Assembly: GCA_036396535.1 (NCBI GenBank) | Contig: DASWKR010000031.1 | Coordinates: 1 to 36,261 of the forward strand | Origin: Acidimicrobiia bacterium | Lineage (GTDB): Bacteria; Actinomycetota; Acidimicrobiia; Spongiisociales; UBA5794 | Direction: 5' to 3' | DNA: 36,261 nucleotides | Part shown: positions 10,704 through 18,426 of the stretch, one piece after another | Layout of the letters: the number at the start of each line of letters is the position of its first letter | Position numbering within the stretch: position 1 is the first letter of the stretch | Made by a program: the position numbers and the translations under genes | The notes under the pieces: model-generated | Databases searched by the model: none | What the model saw: only the letters and a program-made list of their open reading frames with translations | What the model was told of the DNA's origin: nothing

Positions 10704-10709
10704 TACGCT
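10704..10709 (+). promoter_or_regulatory. Candidate -10 element for pilD, leaderless-type spacing
   Basis: TACGCT (fits the actinobacterial TANNNT -10) ends 10 bases before the pilD ATG, and no Shine-Dalgarno lies between. The same CTACGCTC string precedes the ASCH gene at 30856-30863. A transcript starting at or close to the ATG would explain the missing ribosome binding site. I see no convincing -35. Confidence 0.3.
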
Positions 10710-10719
10710 CCATCCGCTC

Positions 10720-11493
10720 ATGACGACTCTCCTCGCAGCCATCGCGGCGCTCTCGGGGCTCGCATTCGGCTCTTTCATCCACGTCGTGGCTCGGCGCGTG
10801 CCTGCCAAGCTCTCCGTCGTCGCCCCCGGCTCTCGGTGCCCCCTCTGCGAGGCCCCCGTCCGGCCCCGCGACAACATTCCCGTCCTGTCCTATCTGATCC
10901 TGCGCGGCAGGTGCCGCGACTGCGGCAGGCCGATCGGCTGGAGATATCCGGCCGCCGAGATCGCCACGGCCGGGTTGTTCGCGGCAACGGTCGTGGTGAT
11001 CGGGACGCGCTGGGTGCTGCCCGCCTTCTTGTGGTTCGCCGGCGTGACGATGGCGCTCATGATCACGGACCTCGACCACAAGCTCATCCCGAATCGAATC
11101 CTGTTTCCCGGCACCGCCATCGCGACGGCCCTGCTCGTCGCCGGGTCCCTGCTCGACGGCGAGCCGGGCATGCTGCTGACGGCGATCGCAGGAGCGGTTG
11201 CCTTCTTCGCGATCCTGCTGGCGCTGGCGCTCGTCGCCAGAGGAGGCTTCGGCTACGGCGACGTCAAGCTGGGCTTCCTGCTCGGGATGTTTCTCGGGTA
11301 CGAGAGGTTCTCGTTCGTCCTCGCCGCGCTGCTCATCGCCTTCTTCGCCGGTGGCATCGTGTCGCTCCTGCTGGTGGTGACGAGGCTGCGGAGCCGCAAG
11401 GACGCCATTCCGTTCGGCCCATACCTCATCCTGGCCACCTACGTCGTGCTCGCCCGAGGGCCGCAGCTCATCGACTGGTACCTCAACCGCTAG
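10720..11493 (+). CDS. pilD: Prepilin peptidase / N-methyltransferase PilD
   Basis: The 257-residue polytopic membrane aspartyl protease cleaves the leader of type IV prepilins. The full-length architecture includes the N-terminal methylase-type region: GSFIHVVARRVP, a zinc-site CxxC pair (C40/C43 and C65/C68), and the DNIPVLSYLILRG segment. The catalytic aspartates are expected in the TDLDHKLIPN segment (D117/D119 region) and in GYGD (D181). Several hydrophobic segments (about 80-100, 105-117, 128-145, 152-172, 190-215, 230-245) complete the fold. It has its own candidate promoter after the pilA terminator. It is the last pilus gene visible: the pilM/N/O-type genes that often follow in Gram-positive pilus clusters are absent, and repeats begin 60 bases downstream. 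Confidence 0.94.
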   Translation: MTTLLAAIAALSGLAFGSFIHVVARRVPAKLSVVAPGSRCPLCEAPVRPRDNIPVLSYLILRGRCRDCGRPIGWRYPAAEIATAGLFAATVVVIGTRWVLPAFLWFAGVTMALMITDLDHKLIPNRILFPGTAIATALLVAGSLLDGEPGMLLTAIAGAVAFFAILLALALVARGGFGYGDVKLGFLLGMFLGYERFSFVLAALLIAFFAGGIVSLLLVVTRLRSRKDAIPFGPYLILATYVVLARGPQLIDWYLNR

Positions 11494-11551
11494 TGGTGCG
11501 TCGTCCAATTGGTGACCTCGGCTCTGGACCGCCGGTCCGACGCCTGTCACT

Positions 11552-11650
11552 CGCACGGACGGCCACCCATACGCTGTCTCCCGCTCGGCGGGGGACCGGC
11601 GAGCGGTCGCCCTGCGACCCGAGCCGAAGGGGCCGCCTGGCAGACCGGAC
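11552..11650 (+). repeat. Direct repeat, copy 1 (~99 bp)
   Basis: It begins CGCACGGACGGCCAC and ends GGCAGACCGGAC. It matches 11746-11843 with few differences (for example AAGGGGCCGCC against AGGGGGCACC). The internal blocks CTCGGCGGGGGACCGGCGAG and CCCGAGCCGA are reverse complements, with small changes, of blocks in the tandem repeats at 34.5 kb. Confidence 0.85.
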
Positions 11651-11679
11651 CAAAGGGTCCCCCTCGACTCGGCCTCCAG

Positions 11680-11714
11680 CGCTCATCGATCCCCCAGAAA
11701 CCAGGGGATGAGCG
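11680..11714 (+). other. Hairpin between the two direct repeats
   Basis: CGCTCAT (11680-11686) pairs with ATGAGCG (11708-11714). After a 4-base bulge, CCCC (11691-11694) pairs with GGGG (11704-11707). It may be a structural part of the repeat element or a weak terminator for pilD. Confidence 0.35.
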
Positions 11715-11745
11715 TAAGAAGCCGAACCGAGGGACACCTGCCAAC

Positions 11746-11843
11746 CGCACGGACGGCCACACACACGCTGTCTCCCGCTCGGCGGGGGACCGGCGAGCGG
11801 TCGCCCTGCGACCCGAGCCGAGGGGGCACCTGGCAGACCGGAC
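11746..11843 (+). repeat. Direct repeat, copy 2 (~98 bp)
   Basis: This is the second copy of the unit at 11552-11650 in the same orientation, with a 194-base offset. Its reverse complement contains CCCCCTCGGCTCGGG, identical to a block of the 34.5-kb tandem repeats. Confidence 0.85.
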
Positions 11844-11912
11844 CTCCGCGTGGCGACGCCGCAAACCGGGACAGCCGCTGCCCGTGGTCATCAATCCCGC
11901 GACAGACCACTA

Positions 11913-11945
11913 GCGAGAATCCCTTGCAGCAGCAGGGAATCTCGC
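11913..11945. terminator. Terminator-like hairpin between the repeats and the FAD oxidase gene
   Basis: GCGAGA (11913-11918) pairs with TCTCGC (11940-11945). After one A-A mismatch, TCCCT (11920-11924) pairs with AGGGA (11934-11938). It is followed on the + strand by TTGTT. It lies about 60 bases past the minus-strand oxidase stop, so it could act from either side. Confidence 0.5.
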
Positions 11946-12004
11946 TTGTTGGGGGGTCCACTGTCTCGAGGCCGGTCCGTGTTGAAACGGAGTTGGGACC
12001 GCCC

Positions 12005-13369
12005 TCAGCTTCCCGGGTCGATGTTCTGGTTGAGGTGGAAGAGGTTGTCGGGGTCATAACGACGCTTCACGTCTAGGAGTCGGTCGTAGACCACCCCGTA
12101 GGAGCTCCTCACCGCGTCGCTCGCTTCGTCGTCACCCAGATAGTTGACGTAACGACGCCCGCTGAAGTGTGGTGCTAGTGCCTCATAGGTGTCCTTCACC
12201 CAGAGGGTGTTCTCTTCGCTTTCGGCAGGGTCGATCCACTCCCCGGCAATCAACAGGTTGTAACTCCGCTCGCGGTGCGGAAAAGCAGTGGCGGTCGGCT
12301 CGACTCGAGTGACCTCACCGTGGAAGTGCTCCACCAACATCCCTGTCATTGGCGAAGGGCACGTCGCGAATCGCTCGATTGCCGTATCGATGAACACATC
12401 GCTCAGTCCCGATAAGAACGCAGACTTCCAATAGTTGAGGGCGCCTTGGGGGAAACCATCGTCGAGGAGAGTATTGACCACCGGATACGGCATCACACCA
12501 ACCGCAACCATGGCCGGCTCTCCAAACGATTTGAGAGGCGCGAGGTCACGATCGGCCTTCGCTGGATCGCCGACATGACACACGACGAAGGCCGCCAACT
12601 TGGTGCCCGAGCCGTCTGGAGCATGCACGAGGCCGCAGAAGACGGTGAGATCGTCGCCGACGTCTTGCGTGAACTCCCGGTAGAAGCGAATCACGTCACC
12701 CGCCGCAGAGAGAGGATGGGCGATGAGCCCTCCGGTCACCATCGACAGCGTGTGCAGGTTGTACTCGAACGAGGCGGCAACTCCGAAGTTGCCACCGCCG
12801 CCGCGACAGGCCCAGAACAGATCGGAGTTCTCGTCGTCCGAGGCCGTCAGCACCTGACCGTCGGCCGTGATGAGTTCGATCGATCTGACATTGTCAACCG
12901 CCATGCCATAGCTCGACATCACCCATCCCAGCCCACCGCCGAGGGTGAGCCCGGCGATTCCGGTGCTGGAGACGGCCCCACCGGTCACGGCCAGACCGTG
13001 AAGGGCTGTGGCCCGGTTGAACTCATTCCAGTTGACACCACCTTGGGCGCGCGCGGTCTTGGCGCTCGGATCTACGTGGATGCCCTTCATCAAGGACAGG
13101 TCGATCATGAGCCCGCCGTCGGTAACGGCGCTCCCGGCAGGGTTGTGACCGCCGCCCTTGACCGAGATTTCCAGACCCTCATCGCGACCGTAGTTGACCG
13201 CGTCGACGATGTCGGCGGTGTTGAGACAACGGGCAATCACGCTGGGGTGCTTGTCAATCAGGCCGTTGTGAACTCTTCGGGCGTGGTCGTAACCGGCATC
13301 CTCGGCTGTGAGAATCGTCCCGGAGAATGCGGCGCTGAGAGCGGCAAGACCATCCGCAGGGGCGCTCAT
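12005..13369 (-). CDS. FAD-binding (PCMH/BBE-type) oxidoreductase
   Basis: This 454-residue flavoprotein is of the berberine-bridge/6-hydroxynicotine oxidase type. The N-terminal FAD domain (about 40-210) has VKGGGHN, where His75 is the expected covalent FAD attachment, followed by GLTLGGGLGW and the FWACRGGGGNFGV segment. The C-terminal BBE motif is present (YVNYLGDDE, then KRRYDPDNLFHLNQNI). The second FAD-linking Cys of bicovalent members appears replaced by Ser (TGGAVSSTGIAG), so single linkage is likely. Such enzymes oxidise alcohols, sugars or amines with O2; the substrate is unknown. The ATG at 13369 has a good AGGAGGAATTG ribosome site. Base composition is lower in GC than its surroundings (row 12361-12420 is about 53% GC), and it abuts repeats and a truncated gene, so recent acquisition is plausible. 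Confidence 0.9.
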   Translation of the reverse strand: MSAPADGLAALSAAFSGTILTAEDAGYDHARRVHNGLIDKHPSVIARCLNTADIVDAVNYGRDEGLEISVKGGGHNPAGSAVTDGGLMIDLSLMKGIHVDPSAKTARAQGGVNWNEFNRATALHGLAVTGGAVSSTGIAGLTLGGGLGWVMSSYGMAVDNVRSIELITADGQVLTASDDENSDLFWACRGGGGNFGVAASFEYNLHTLSMVTGGLIAHPLSAAGDVIRFYREFTQDVGDDLTVFCGLVHAPDGSGTKLAAFVVCHVGDPAKADRDLAPLKSFGEPAMVAVGVMPYPVVNTLLDDGFPQGALNYWKSAFLSGLSDVFIDTAIERFATCPSPMTGMLVEHFHGEVTRVEPTATAFPHRERSYNLLIAGEWIDPAESEENTLWVKDTYEALAPHFSGRRYVNYLGDDEASDAVRSSYGVVYDRLLDVKRRYDPDNLFHLNQNIDPGS

Positions 13370-13373
13370 TCAA

Positions 13374-13553
13374 TTCCTCCTCGCGATCGAGCCACTGACC
13401 CTACCCCTCCCGGCCGCCTTCGGGCTGACGGTGCTCATGATCGGTGCGGCCGTCCTGAGGACGCGCGCCAAGGACGCCCGCCGCAACGTCGTCGCCGACC
13501 TGATCCTGGCAGCCGTCGCCGCCGTGAACCGGGTGATCCAGCTACTCGCGTGA
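13374..13553 (+). pseudogene. Fragment resembling the C-terminal half of a DoxX-like membrane protein
   Basis: About 60 codons are open on the + strand just beyond the start of the FAD oxidase gene. The translation has two hydrophobic segments (PLPAAFGLTVLMIGAAVL and VVADLILAAVAAV) separated by a basic loop RTRAKDARRN, the pattern of the last two helices of DoxX-like proteins. No start codon with a ribosome site is present and the first two helices are missing. An upstream ATG at 13308 lies inside the antisense oxidase gene. I read it as the remains of a gene cut when the oxidase segment arrived. Weak similarity makes the family assignment tentative. Confidence 0.35.
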
Positions 13554-13670
13554 TGCTCGCAAGCTCCGATGCCGGCGCTCGCTCAGGAGCGGGTCCGCTC
13601 GACAACGACGCCCGGGCACTTCGCACGGGCGACCACGCAACGGCGCGACGGCACGCCGGCTGACACCCGT

Positions 13671-13973
13671 TCAGCGGCTAGGCGATCCGGGGTCGGCGGA
13701 TCTCTTCGCGGTCGCGTCGGCTTGGCCGCAGTCGATGCAGTCATAGGCGTCGAAGCGCCCAGCCGGGGTTCGCTGCTCGCCCCGCCCCCTCTCCCAGAGC
13801 GGGCGGGGGGCATATTCGAGGTTCTCCGACCCGCAGACACGGCAGCGAAGGCGGACGTCGCGTTCCCACGAAGCCCCGCACGCTCCGCACACCACGACGA
13901 TCGTCCCGTCATCGCCGCGCTCACCGGACAAGTCCTCGCTCTCATCACAGCTCGGACAGGTGACCAACGACAT
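13671..13973 (-). CDS. Small zinc-ribbon protein
   Basis: This 100-residue protein has four CxxC pairs (C6/C9, C29/C32, C44/C47, C79/C82), enough for two zinc ribbons: CPSC...CGAC and CRVC...CIDC. The segments between them are short and charged, with no membrane helix. Such proteins usually bind nucleic acid or serve as partners of larger enzymes; I cannot assign a function. The ATG at 13973 has GGGGAGG only two bases upstream, which is too close. A TTG two codons further in would place that site at normal spacing and keep all cysteines, so it may be the true start. It is transcribed opposite to the neighbouring methyltransferase gene, with 168 bases between them. Confidence 0.65.
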   Translation of the reverse strand: MSLVTCPSCDESEDLSGERGDDGTIVVVCGACGASWERDVRLRCRVCGSENLEYAPRPLWERGRGEQRTPAGRFDAYDCIDCGQADATAKRSADPGSPSR

Positions 13974-14110
13974 CGCCTCCCCACCCTACGGTGCCATTGG
14001 GACGCTGCGCCTCGACGGCGATCCGACGCTCGTTTCGGCGTGAGCGCCGGCGGCTCCGATGAGCGGCTCTCCCTCGAGCGTGCTCGAAGAGGTACCCATA
14101 GAATCGACCA

Positions 14111-14125
14111 GGGCGCTCAGCGCCC
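14111..14125. promoter_or_regulatory. Palindrome upstream of the methyltransferase gene, operator-like
   Basis: GGGCGCT, one base, AGCGCCC forms a perfect 7-bp palindrome 16 bases before the ATG at 14142. A -10-like TAGAAT lies at 14099-14104, so the palindrome would sit near the transcription start, where a repressor or an RNA hairpin could act. There is no clear -35. Confidence 0.3.
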
Positions 14126-14141
14126 ACTCCAAGGCGACCAC

Positions 14142-14918
14142 ATGGACTTCTCCGGTGAAATGGCTGCGATCCAGCAGCAGTTGGCGCGATCACACGACAT
14201 GAACGTCCGACGTACTCGGGTGCTCGAGACGTTGGACGCCGCCCCCGGTGAGCGCGTCCTCGAGGTGGGCTGCGGATCCGGCCTGTACCTTCGAGATGTC
14301 GGAGTCGCCGTCGGTCCCACCGGAGCCGCGGTGGGCGTCGACACGAGCGAGGACCAGGTGCGGGTCGCCGGCGCACACTGCGCAGACCTGCGACAGGTGG
14401 ATGTGCGAGTCGGCGACTTGCTGGCGCTCGGCGGGCTCGGCCAGCCCTTCGACGCAACACTGTCGGTGCAGGTGCTCGAGTACGTCGCGAACGTCGCCGC
14501 GGCCGTTGCCGGGCTCGCCGATCTCACGCGTCCCGGAGGACGCTTCGTCAACGTCGCCACCAACTGGGGTGCCCTCTTCTGGACCGGAGGCAACACGGCG
14601 CTCACGGCGCGGATCGTCGCGACGTGGGATGAGCACGCCCCACATCCCAACCTCCCCGTCGCTTTGCCGTCGCTTCTGGAGACTTCCGGCTTCGGAGGCG
14701 TCCGCCAAGCTCCCGTCACCATCATCAACCGGCACTTCGATCCGAACACGTTCGGCTACGGAGCCGCCCGACTGATGGCGGCCTTCGCCCTCACCAGGGC
14801 CGACGTGAGCAGCCTGGACGTCGAGGCGTGGTTCTCCAGCCTCGAGGAGGCCGACGCCGAAGGGCGCTACTTCCTCTCGTCGGTGCCGGTGCTCACGACG
14901 GCGACACGGCTCGGCTGA
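14142..14918 (+). CDS. SAM-dependent class I methyltransferase
   Basis: The 258-residue protein has a Rossmann methyltransferase fold: motif I VLEVGCGSGLYL (about 39-50), the acidic residue of strand 2 in VGVDTS (D67), a V-R-V-G-D-L segment for motif II, and LTRPGGRFV after it. It looks like the Methyltransf_11/UbiE-like group, which methylate small molecules (quinones, lipids, polyketides); the substrate cannot be told. I chose ATG 14142 because the family-like part begins there and a palindrome/promoter candidate lies just upstream; the frame is open back to 13569 without similarity. The ribosome site is weak. It converges with the sensor kinase gene, the two stops being 38 bases apart. Confidence 0.82.
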   Translation: MDFSGEMAAIQQQLARSHDMNVRRTRVLETLDAAPGERVLEVGCGSGLYLRDVGVAVGPTGAAVGVDTSEDQVRVAGAHCADLRQVDVRVGDLLALGGLGQPFDATLSVQVLEYVANVAAAVAGLADLTRPGGRFVNVATNWGALFWTGGNTALTARIVATWDEHAPHPNLPVALPSLLETSGFGGVRQAPVTIINRHFDPNTFGYGAARLMAAFALTRADVSSLDVEAWFSSLEEADAEGRYFLSSVPVLTTATRLG

Positions 14919-14956
14919 CGGGCCCGTCGATGTGCCCGACTGCGCAGTGACAGCCC

Positions 14957-17155
14957 TCAGGTGATCAGACTGTCGATGGTCCGCAGAAGTTCGACGACGA
15001 TGATCGGCTTCGCGATGTACGCGTCGGCGCCCGCTTCGATGAGCTTGCGCACTTGGCCGGATGTGGCATCGGCGCTCACGACGACGACGGGGATCGAGGC
15101 CGTCGCCTCGTTCTCGCGGAGCCGACGCAGGACCTCCTCGCCGGACATGTCTGCAAGGTGTAGGTCGAGCAGCACGAGCGCCGGTTGATGCTCGGCAGCC
15201 AGCTCGACGGCGAGGCTGCCCTGCATGCACGGGATCACCGTCAGGCTCTCGCGATGGGCGATTATTCGTTCGACCAGATCGAGGTTGGCCAGGTTGTCCT
15301 CGATGTAGAGGACCTTGTGCTCCCCAGGTGCCTCCGGGCCGGCGCTGGTCGGACCGACGTGATCATTCAGTCGCTCGTGGCGCTCCACGGGGCCTTCGAC
15401 GACAGGAAGCTCCACCCAAAACGTGCTCCCGACGCCGACGGTCGACTCGACACCGAGCTCGCCGCCCAAGGCTTCGGCGAGCCGCCGGGAGAGGGCCAAC
15501 CCGATGCCGGTTCCTTCGACTTCGGTCTGTTCGGCCCCCAGCCGCTCGAACGGTGTGAACAGCTTCCCGAGGAGAGCCTCGTCGAGACCCGGACCGGTGT
15601 CCGTCACGCCGAGTCGCATCAGGCCGGGCTCGGAGCGCTCGCATGCCACCGTGACCCGGCCACCCGGCCGGTTGTACTTGATGGCGTTCGAGAGCAGGTT
15701 GAGGAGGATCTGCTTGAGGCGCTGCCGATCGGCGAGGGCGTAGTCATGTGATGCAAGATCGACCCTGTTCTCGATGACGACCGAGCGTTGATCGGCGGTG
15801 GGACGAACGATGTCGAGCGTTTCGGCGACGATCTCGGCCATGAGGACCGGTTCCATCGAGAGGGCGATGGTTCCCGACTCGATCCGCGATATGTCGAGCA
15901 CCTCGTTGATGAGGTCGAGGAGGTGGCGTCCCGCCTTGAGGATGTGACCGACCGAGTCGCGCTCCGTCGCCGTCCGGTCCCCCATCTCCAAGAGCTGAGC
16001 GAACCCCAGGATCGAGTTGAGCGGCGTTCGCAGCTCATGGCTCATCCTCGACAGGAACTCCGTCTTCATCTGGGACGCTTCTCGTGCCGCGTCCCTCGCT
16101 GCTTGGGCGGCAGCCTCGGCCCGCCACTGCAGCCGCTGCGAGCGGACCAGCAAGGCGATCCCGACGGCGACGACCAGGAACAGAGGGATCCCGACGGCGC
16201 CGACGGCGTCGCGGATGCTGTCTGCACCCGCCTGGGCCTGGGCGACCGGGATGGCGGCAACCACCGTCCACCCCAGGGTCTCCACCTCGTGAGCCACGAC
16301 CATCATGGCGGTGCCGTCGAGGTCGATCTCACCTGGGTCGCCCCGTGGGCTCAACATGGTCGATCCGATTGACAGATCCTGGATCGCAACGAGGTCTGGG
16401 GGGCGACCGCTCGGAGTGGCCAAAACCGTGCCGTGCTGATCGGCGACCCATAGCCTCACGCCCTGCACAGCAGCCACCTCGTCGACGAGCGTCTGCACGT
16501 AGTCGAGATACACCCCGGCGATGAGGATCGCCCGCGCGGGCCCGTCCGATCCACTCCCCGCCTCTCCTCTCACATACGTTGCAATCGTGAGTACGAAAGG
16601 GTTGCCGGACTGGGCCGATTGGAACGCCTCAGAGGCGTAGGTCTCGCCGGCGGAGACGAGTCCCACGTAGTAGTCCCTGTTCGCGAAGCTGTCGCCGATG
16701 AGCTCGGGGGCAGTCGGCGTACCGCGGAGCACGCCGTCCAGATCGAGAAGACCGGAACCCGCCATCCCAGCGTTGGCAGACGCAAGTGTCGCCAACTCCT
16801 CCTGGATCTCGGCGTCGTCGAAGCGGGCAGGATCGCCGCCTGCCACGGCGTCGACGAGCCCAGGCCGCGCGGCGCTCGCCTCGACCAGGGCGATGATCGC
16901 CCCGAGCCTCCCGGCGAGCAGCTCGCTCGAGAGCTCAGTGGTCAGTTGCAGCCTCGCCGATACCTCGTCCTCGACGACATCGACCGCTCGATCGGTGGTC
17001 AGTACGGCGAGTAGCACCAACGGGACGAGCGCGCAGAGCGTTGCGATCACCGCGAGCCGGATACTGCGGAACCGGTGACCGGGAGGATCCACCGTCACTT
17101 CGAGCGGGTCTCGGTCATCAGGACCCGCGGCGCCCTTGGACGCGCTCCGGGACAT
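14957..17155 (-). CDS. Hybrid sensor histidine kinase with extracellular dCache domain and C-terminal receiver
   Basis: The 732-residue membrane kinase has TM1 at about 31-52, an extracytoplasmic double-Cache sensor (about 55-310, with SFANRDYYVGLVSAGETYAS and a repeated second half), and TM2 at about 314-338. A short coiled coil leads to HisKA with phospho-acceptor His373 in SHELRTPLNS. HATPase_c follows with N490 (N box), DTGPGLDE and GTGIGLALS. A REC domain (about 614-730) has E619/D620, phospho-acceptor Asp664 in VLLDLHLADMSG, and K716 in AYIAKP. It probably senses a small external ligand; having its own receiver, it feeds a phosphorelay or internal feedback. ATG 17155 is chosen because the membrane architecture starts there; the frame stays open to 17884, but that part is antisense to the EamA gene. 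No partner regulator is adjacent. Confidence 0.93.
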   Translation of the reverse strand: MSRSASKGAAGPDDRDPLEVTVDPPGHRFRSIRLAVIATLCALVPLVLLAVLTTDRAVDVVEDEVSARLQLTTELSSELLAGRLGAIIALVEASAARPGLVDAVAGGDPARFDDAEIQEELATLASANAGMAGSGLLDLDGVLRGTPTAPELIGDSFANRDYYVGLVSAGETYASEAFQSAQSGNPFVLTIATYVRGEAGSGSDGPARAILIAGVYLDYVQTLVDEVAAVQGVRLWVADQHGTVLATPSGRPPDLVAIQDLSIGSTMLSPRGDPGEIDLDGTAMMVVAHEVETLGWTVVAAIPVAQAQAGADSIRDAVGAVGIPLFLVVAVGIALLVRSQRLQWRAEAAAQAARDAAREASQMKTEFLSRMSHELRTPLNSILGFAQLLEMGDRTATERDSVGHILKAGRHLLDLINEVLDISRIESGTIALSMEPVLMAEIVAETLDIVRPTADQRSVVIENRVDLASHDYALADRQRLKQILLNLLSNAIKYNRPGGRVTVACERSEPGLMRLGVTDTGPGLDEALLGKLFTPFERLGAEQTEVEGTGIGLALSRRLAEALGGELGVESTVGVGSTFWVELPVVEGPVERHERLNDHVGPTSAGPEAPGEHKVLYIEDNLANLDLVERIIAHRESLTVIPCMQGSLAVELAAEHQPALVLLDLHLADMSGEEVLRRLRENEATASIPVVVVSADATSGQVRKLIEAGADAYIAKPIIVVELLRTIDSLIT

Positions 17156-17268
17156 GCGGCACCTTACCCCCGGGGGCCAGATCGCCCCGACATCGTCGGC
17201 CCCAAAGCTCTGTCGGACTGGACTCGGAGCGGACGCGACAAAACCCATAGAGGCGCCGGTCGGTCGCG

Positions 17269-17276
17269 TATATGCT
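17269..17276 (+). promoter_or_regulatory. Candidate -10 for the EamA transporter gene
   Basis: TATATGCT lies in the 199-base gap between the divergent sensor kinase and transporter genes, about 80 bases before the transporter ATG. It is the most AT-rich stretch in a GC-rich gap. No good -35 is found at 16-18 bases, so this is weak. Confidence 0.22.
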
Positions 17277-17354
17277 CTGGCGCTGGCGAGGCGAACCAGT
17301 GGTCGAGGAGCCTCGTCTTTGCAGGGTCGATCCGGCGTTCGAGACGGGAAGCCG

Positions 17355-18323
17355 ATGGAAGCGCGCCAGCCTGGCGGGTTCACGATCGCCGCTTTCGCGG
17401 TTGCAGTGACGCTCGGAGGCGCCAACTTCCTCGCGGTGCGTTTCAGCAACCGGGAGCTGCCCCCGATCTGGGGAGCGGGGATGCGTTTCGCACTCGCCGC
17501 CGCGCTGTTCATCGTGATTGCCCGCCTCCTTCGGCTTCGCCGGCCACGCGGCAGGTTGCTGGTGCTCACCGTGGTGTACGGACTGCTGAGCTTCGCCATC
17601 TCGTATGCCCTCATGTACTGGGCCTTGGTTCGCGTCACCGCTGGGGTGGCCACGGTGGTGATGGCTGTCGTACCTCTCGTCACCCTCCTGCTGGCGACGG
17701 CACAGCGCCTCGAGCGATTGACGGGCCGGGCAGTCGTCGGCTCCGTGCTCGCCCTCGCCGGGATCGTCTGGATGACGGTCGGGCCGCAAGACGTCGACCT
17801 ACCGCTGGCGCCGCTCGTGGCGATGTTGCTGGCCGCATTGTCGATCGGCGAGAGCGTCATCGTGAGCAAGAGAGTCGCCGGCAATCATCCCGCCATGACG
17901 AACGCGGTAGGCATGAGCACGGGGGCGATAGCGCTTCTGGCGATGTCAGCGATCGCCGGGGAGCAGTGGGTGATCCCCCGCCAGACGGAAGTGGTGTGGT
18001 CGGTGCTGTATCTCGTGACTCTCGGCTCGGTCGGGCTCTTCATCCTCACCCTGCTGGTGATCCGCCACTGGACCGCCTCGGCCACGTCATACATGTTCGT
18101 GCTGTTCCCGGTGGTGACGATGCTGCTCGGCGCTTGGCTGGCCGATGAGCCGATCTCGTTCCAGGGGGTCGTCGGCGCGGCGCTCGTCATGGCGGGGGTG
18201 TGGTTCGGAGCGCTCTCGCGTGCGGCTCGAGACGTCCGACGCGTCCCTGTCGGTGAAGCACCACGGGTGCGCCAGCCGGCCCGAGCGGCTCGAGGGGCTC
18301 AGACCAACTCGCCGCGACGGTAG
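17355..18323 (+). CDS. EamA-family (drug/metabolite transporter) membrane protein
   Basis: The 322-residue protein has about ten hydrophobic segments in two five-helix EamA repeats, starting FTIAAFAVAVTLGGANFLAVRF and, in the second half, VAMLLAALSIGESVIVSKRVAG. It carries the typical ALMYWALVRVTAGVATVVMAVVPL helix 3-4 and the YMFVLFPVVTMLLGAWLADEPIS segment near the end. A ~40-residue Arg/Ala/Pro-rich cytoplasmic tail follows. DMT transporters export amino acids, purines or drugs; substrate unknown. ATG 17355 is chosen since the first helix follows it; the frame is open further upstream but that stretch lacks similarity and overlaps the start of the divergent kinase gene. A weak GACGGGA lies before the start. 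Confidence 0.85.
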   Translation: MEARQPGGFTIAAFAVAVTLGGANFLAVRFSNRELPPIWGAGMRFALAAALFIVIARLLRLRRPRGRLLVLTVVYGLLSFAISYALMYWALVRVTAGVATVVMAVVPLVTLLLATAQRLERLTGRAVVGSVLALAGIVWMTVGPQDVDLPLAPLVAMLLAALSIGESVIVSKRVAGNHPAMTNAVGMSTGAIALLAMSAIAGEQWVIPRQTEVVWSVLYLVTLGSVGLFILTLLVIRHWTASATSYMFVLFPVVTMLLGAWLADEPISFQGVVGAALVMAGVWFGALSRAARDVRRVPVGEAPRVRQPARAARGAQTNSPRR

Positions 18324-18426
18324 GTTCGCACCGCGCCGGACACGTGCAGAAGACGCTGCCGAGCTCGGCGAAGCCGCCGAGGCGCGTCGACCATGGTTCG
18401 AGTTCGCCCGTGGCGACGGACGGCTC

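Larger units (their letters stand above)
11494..12004. other. Gene-free, repeat-rich gap after pilD
   Basis: I find no credible gene in this 511-base gap. Open frames on both strands cross it, but their translations consist of the repeats and have no start context. The gap holds two ~98-bp direct repeats, an imperfect hairpin between them and a terminator-like hairpin near the right end, all listed separately. It marks the end of conserved gene order. Confidence 0.6.

Noticed and set aside
10608-11711. 367-codon + strand frame over pilD and the first repeat
   Set aside because: It is in a different frame from the well-supported prepilin peptidase, and its end is repeat sequence.
17156-17884. 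N-terminal extension of the sensor kinase by 243 codons
   Set aside because: The extension is antisense to the EamA gene, Thr/Arg-rich, and precedes a normal membrane-kinase start at 17155.
18358-18369. 12-base palindrome GCCGAGCTCGGC between the convergent EamA and pckA genes
   Set aside because: There is no loop room for a terminator and no other context; palindromes of this length are expected by chance in GC-rich DNA.
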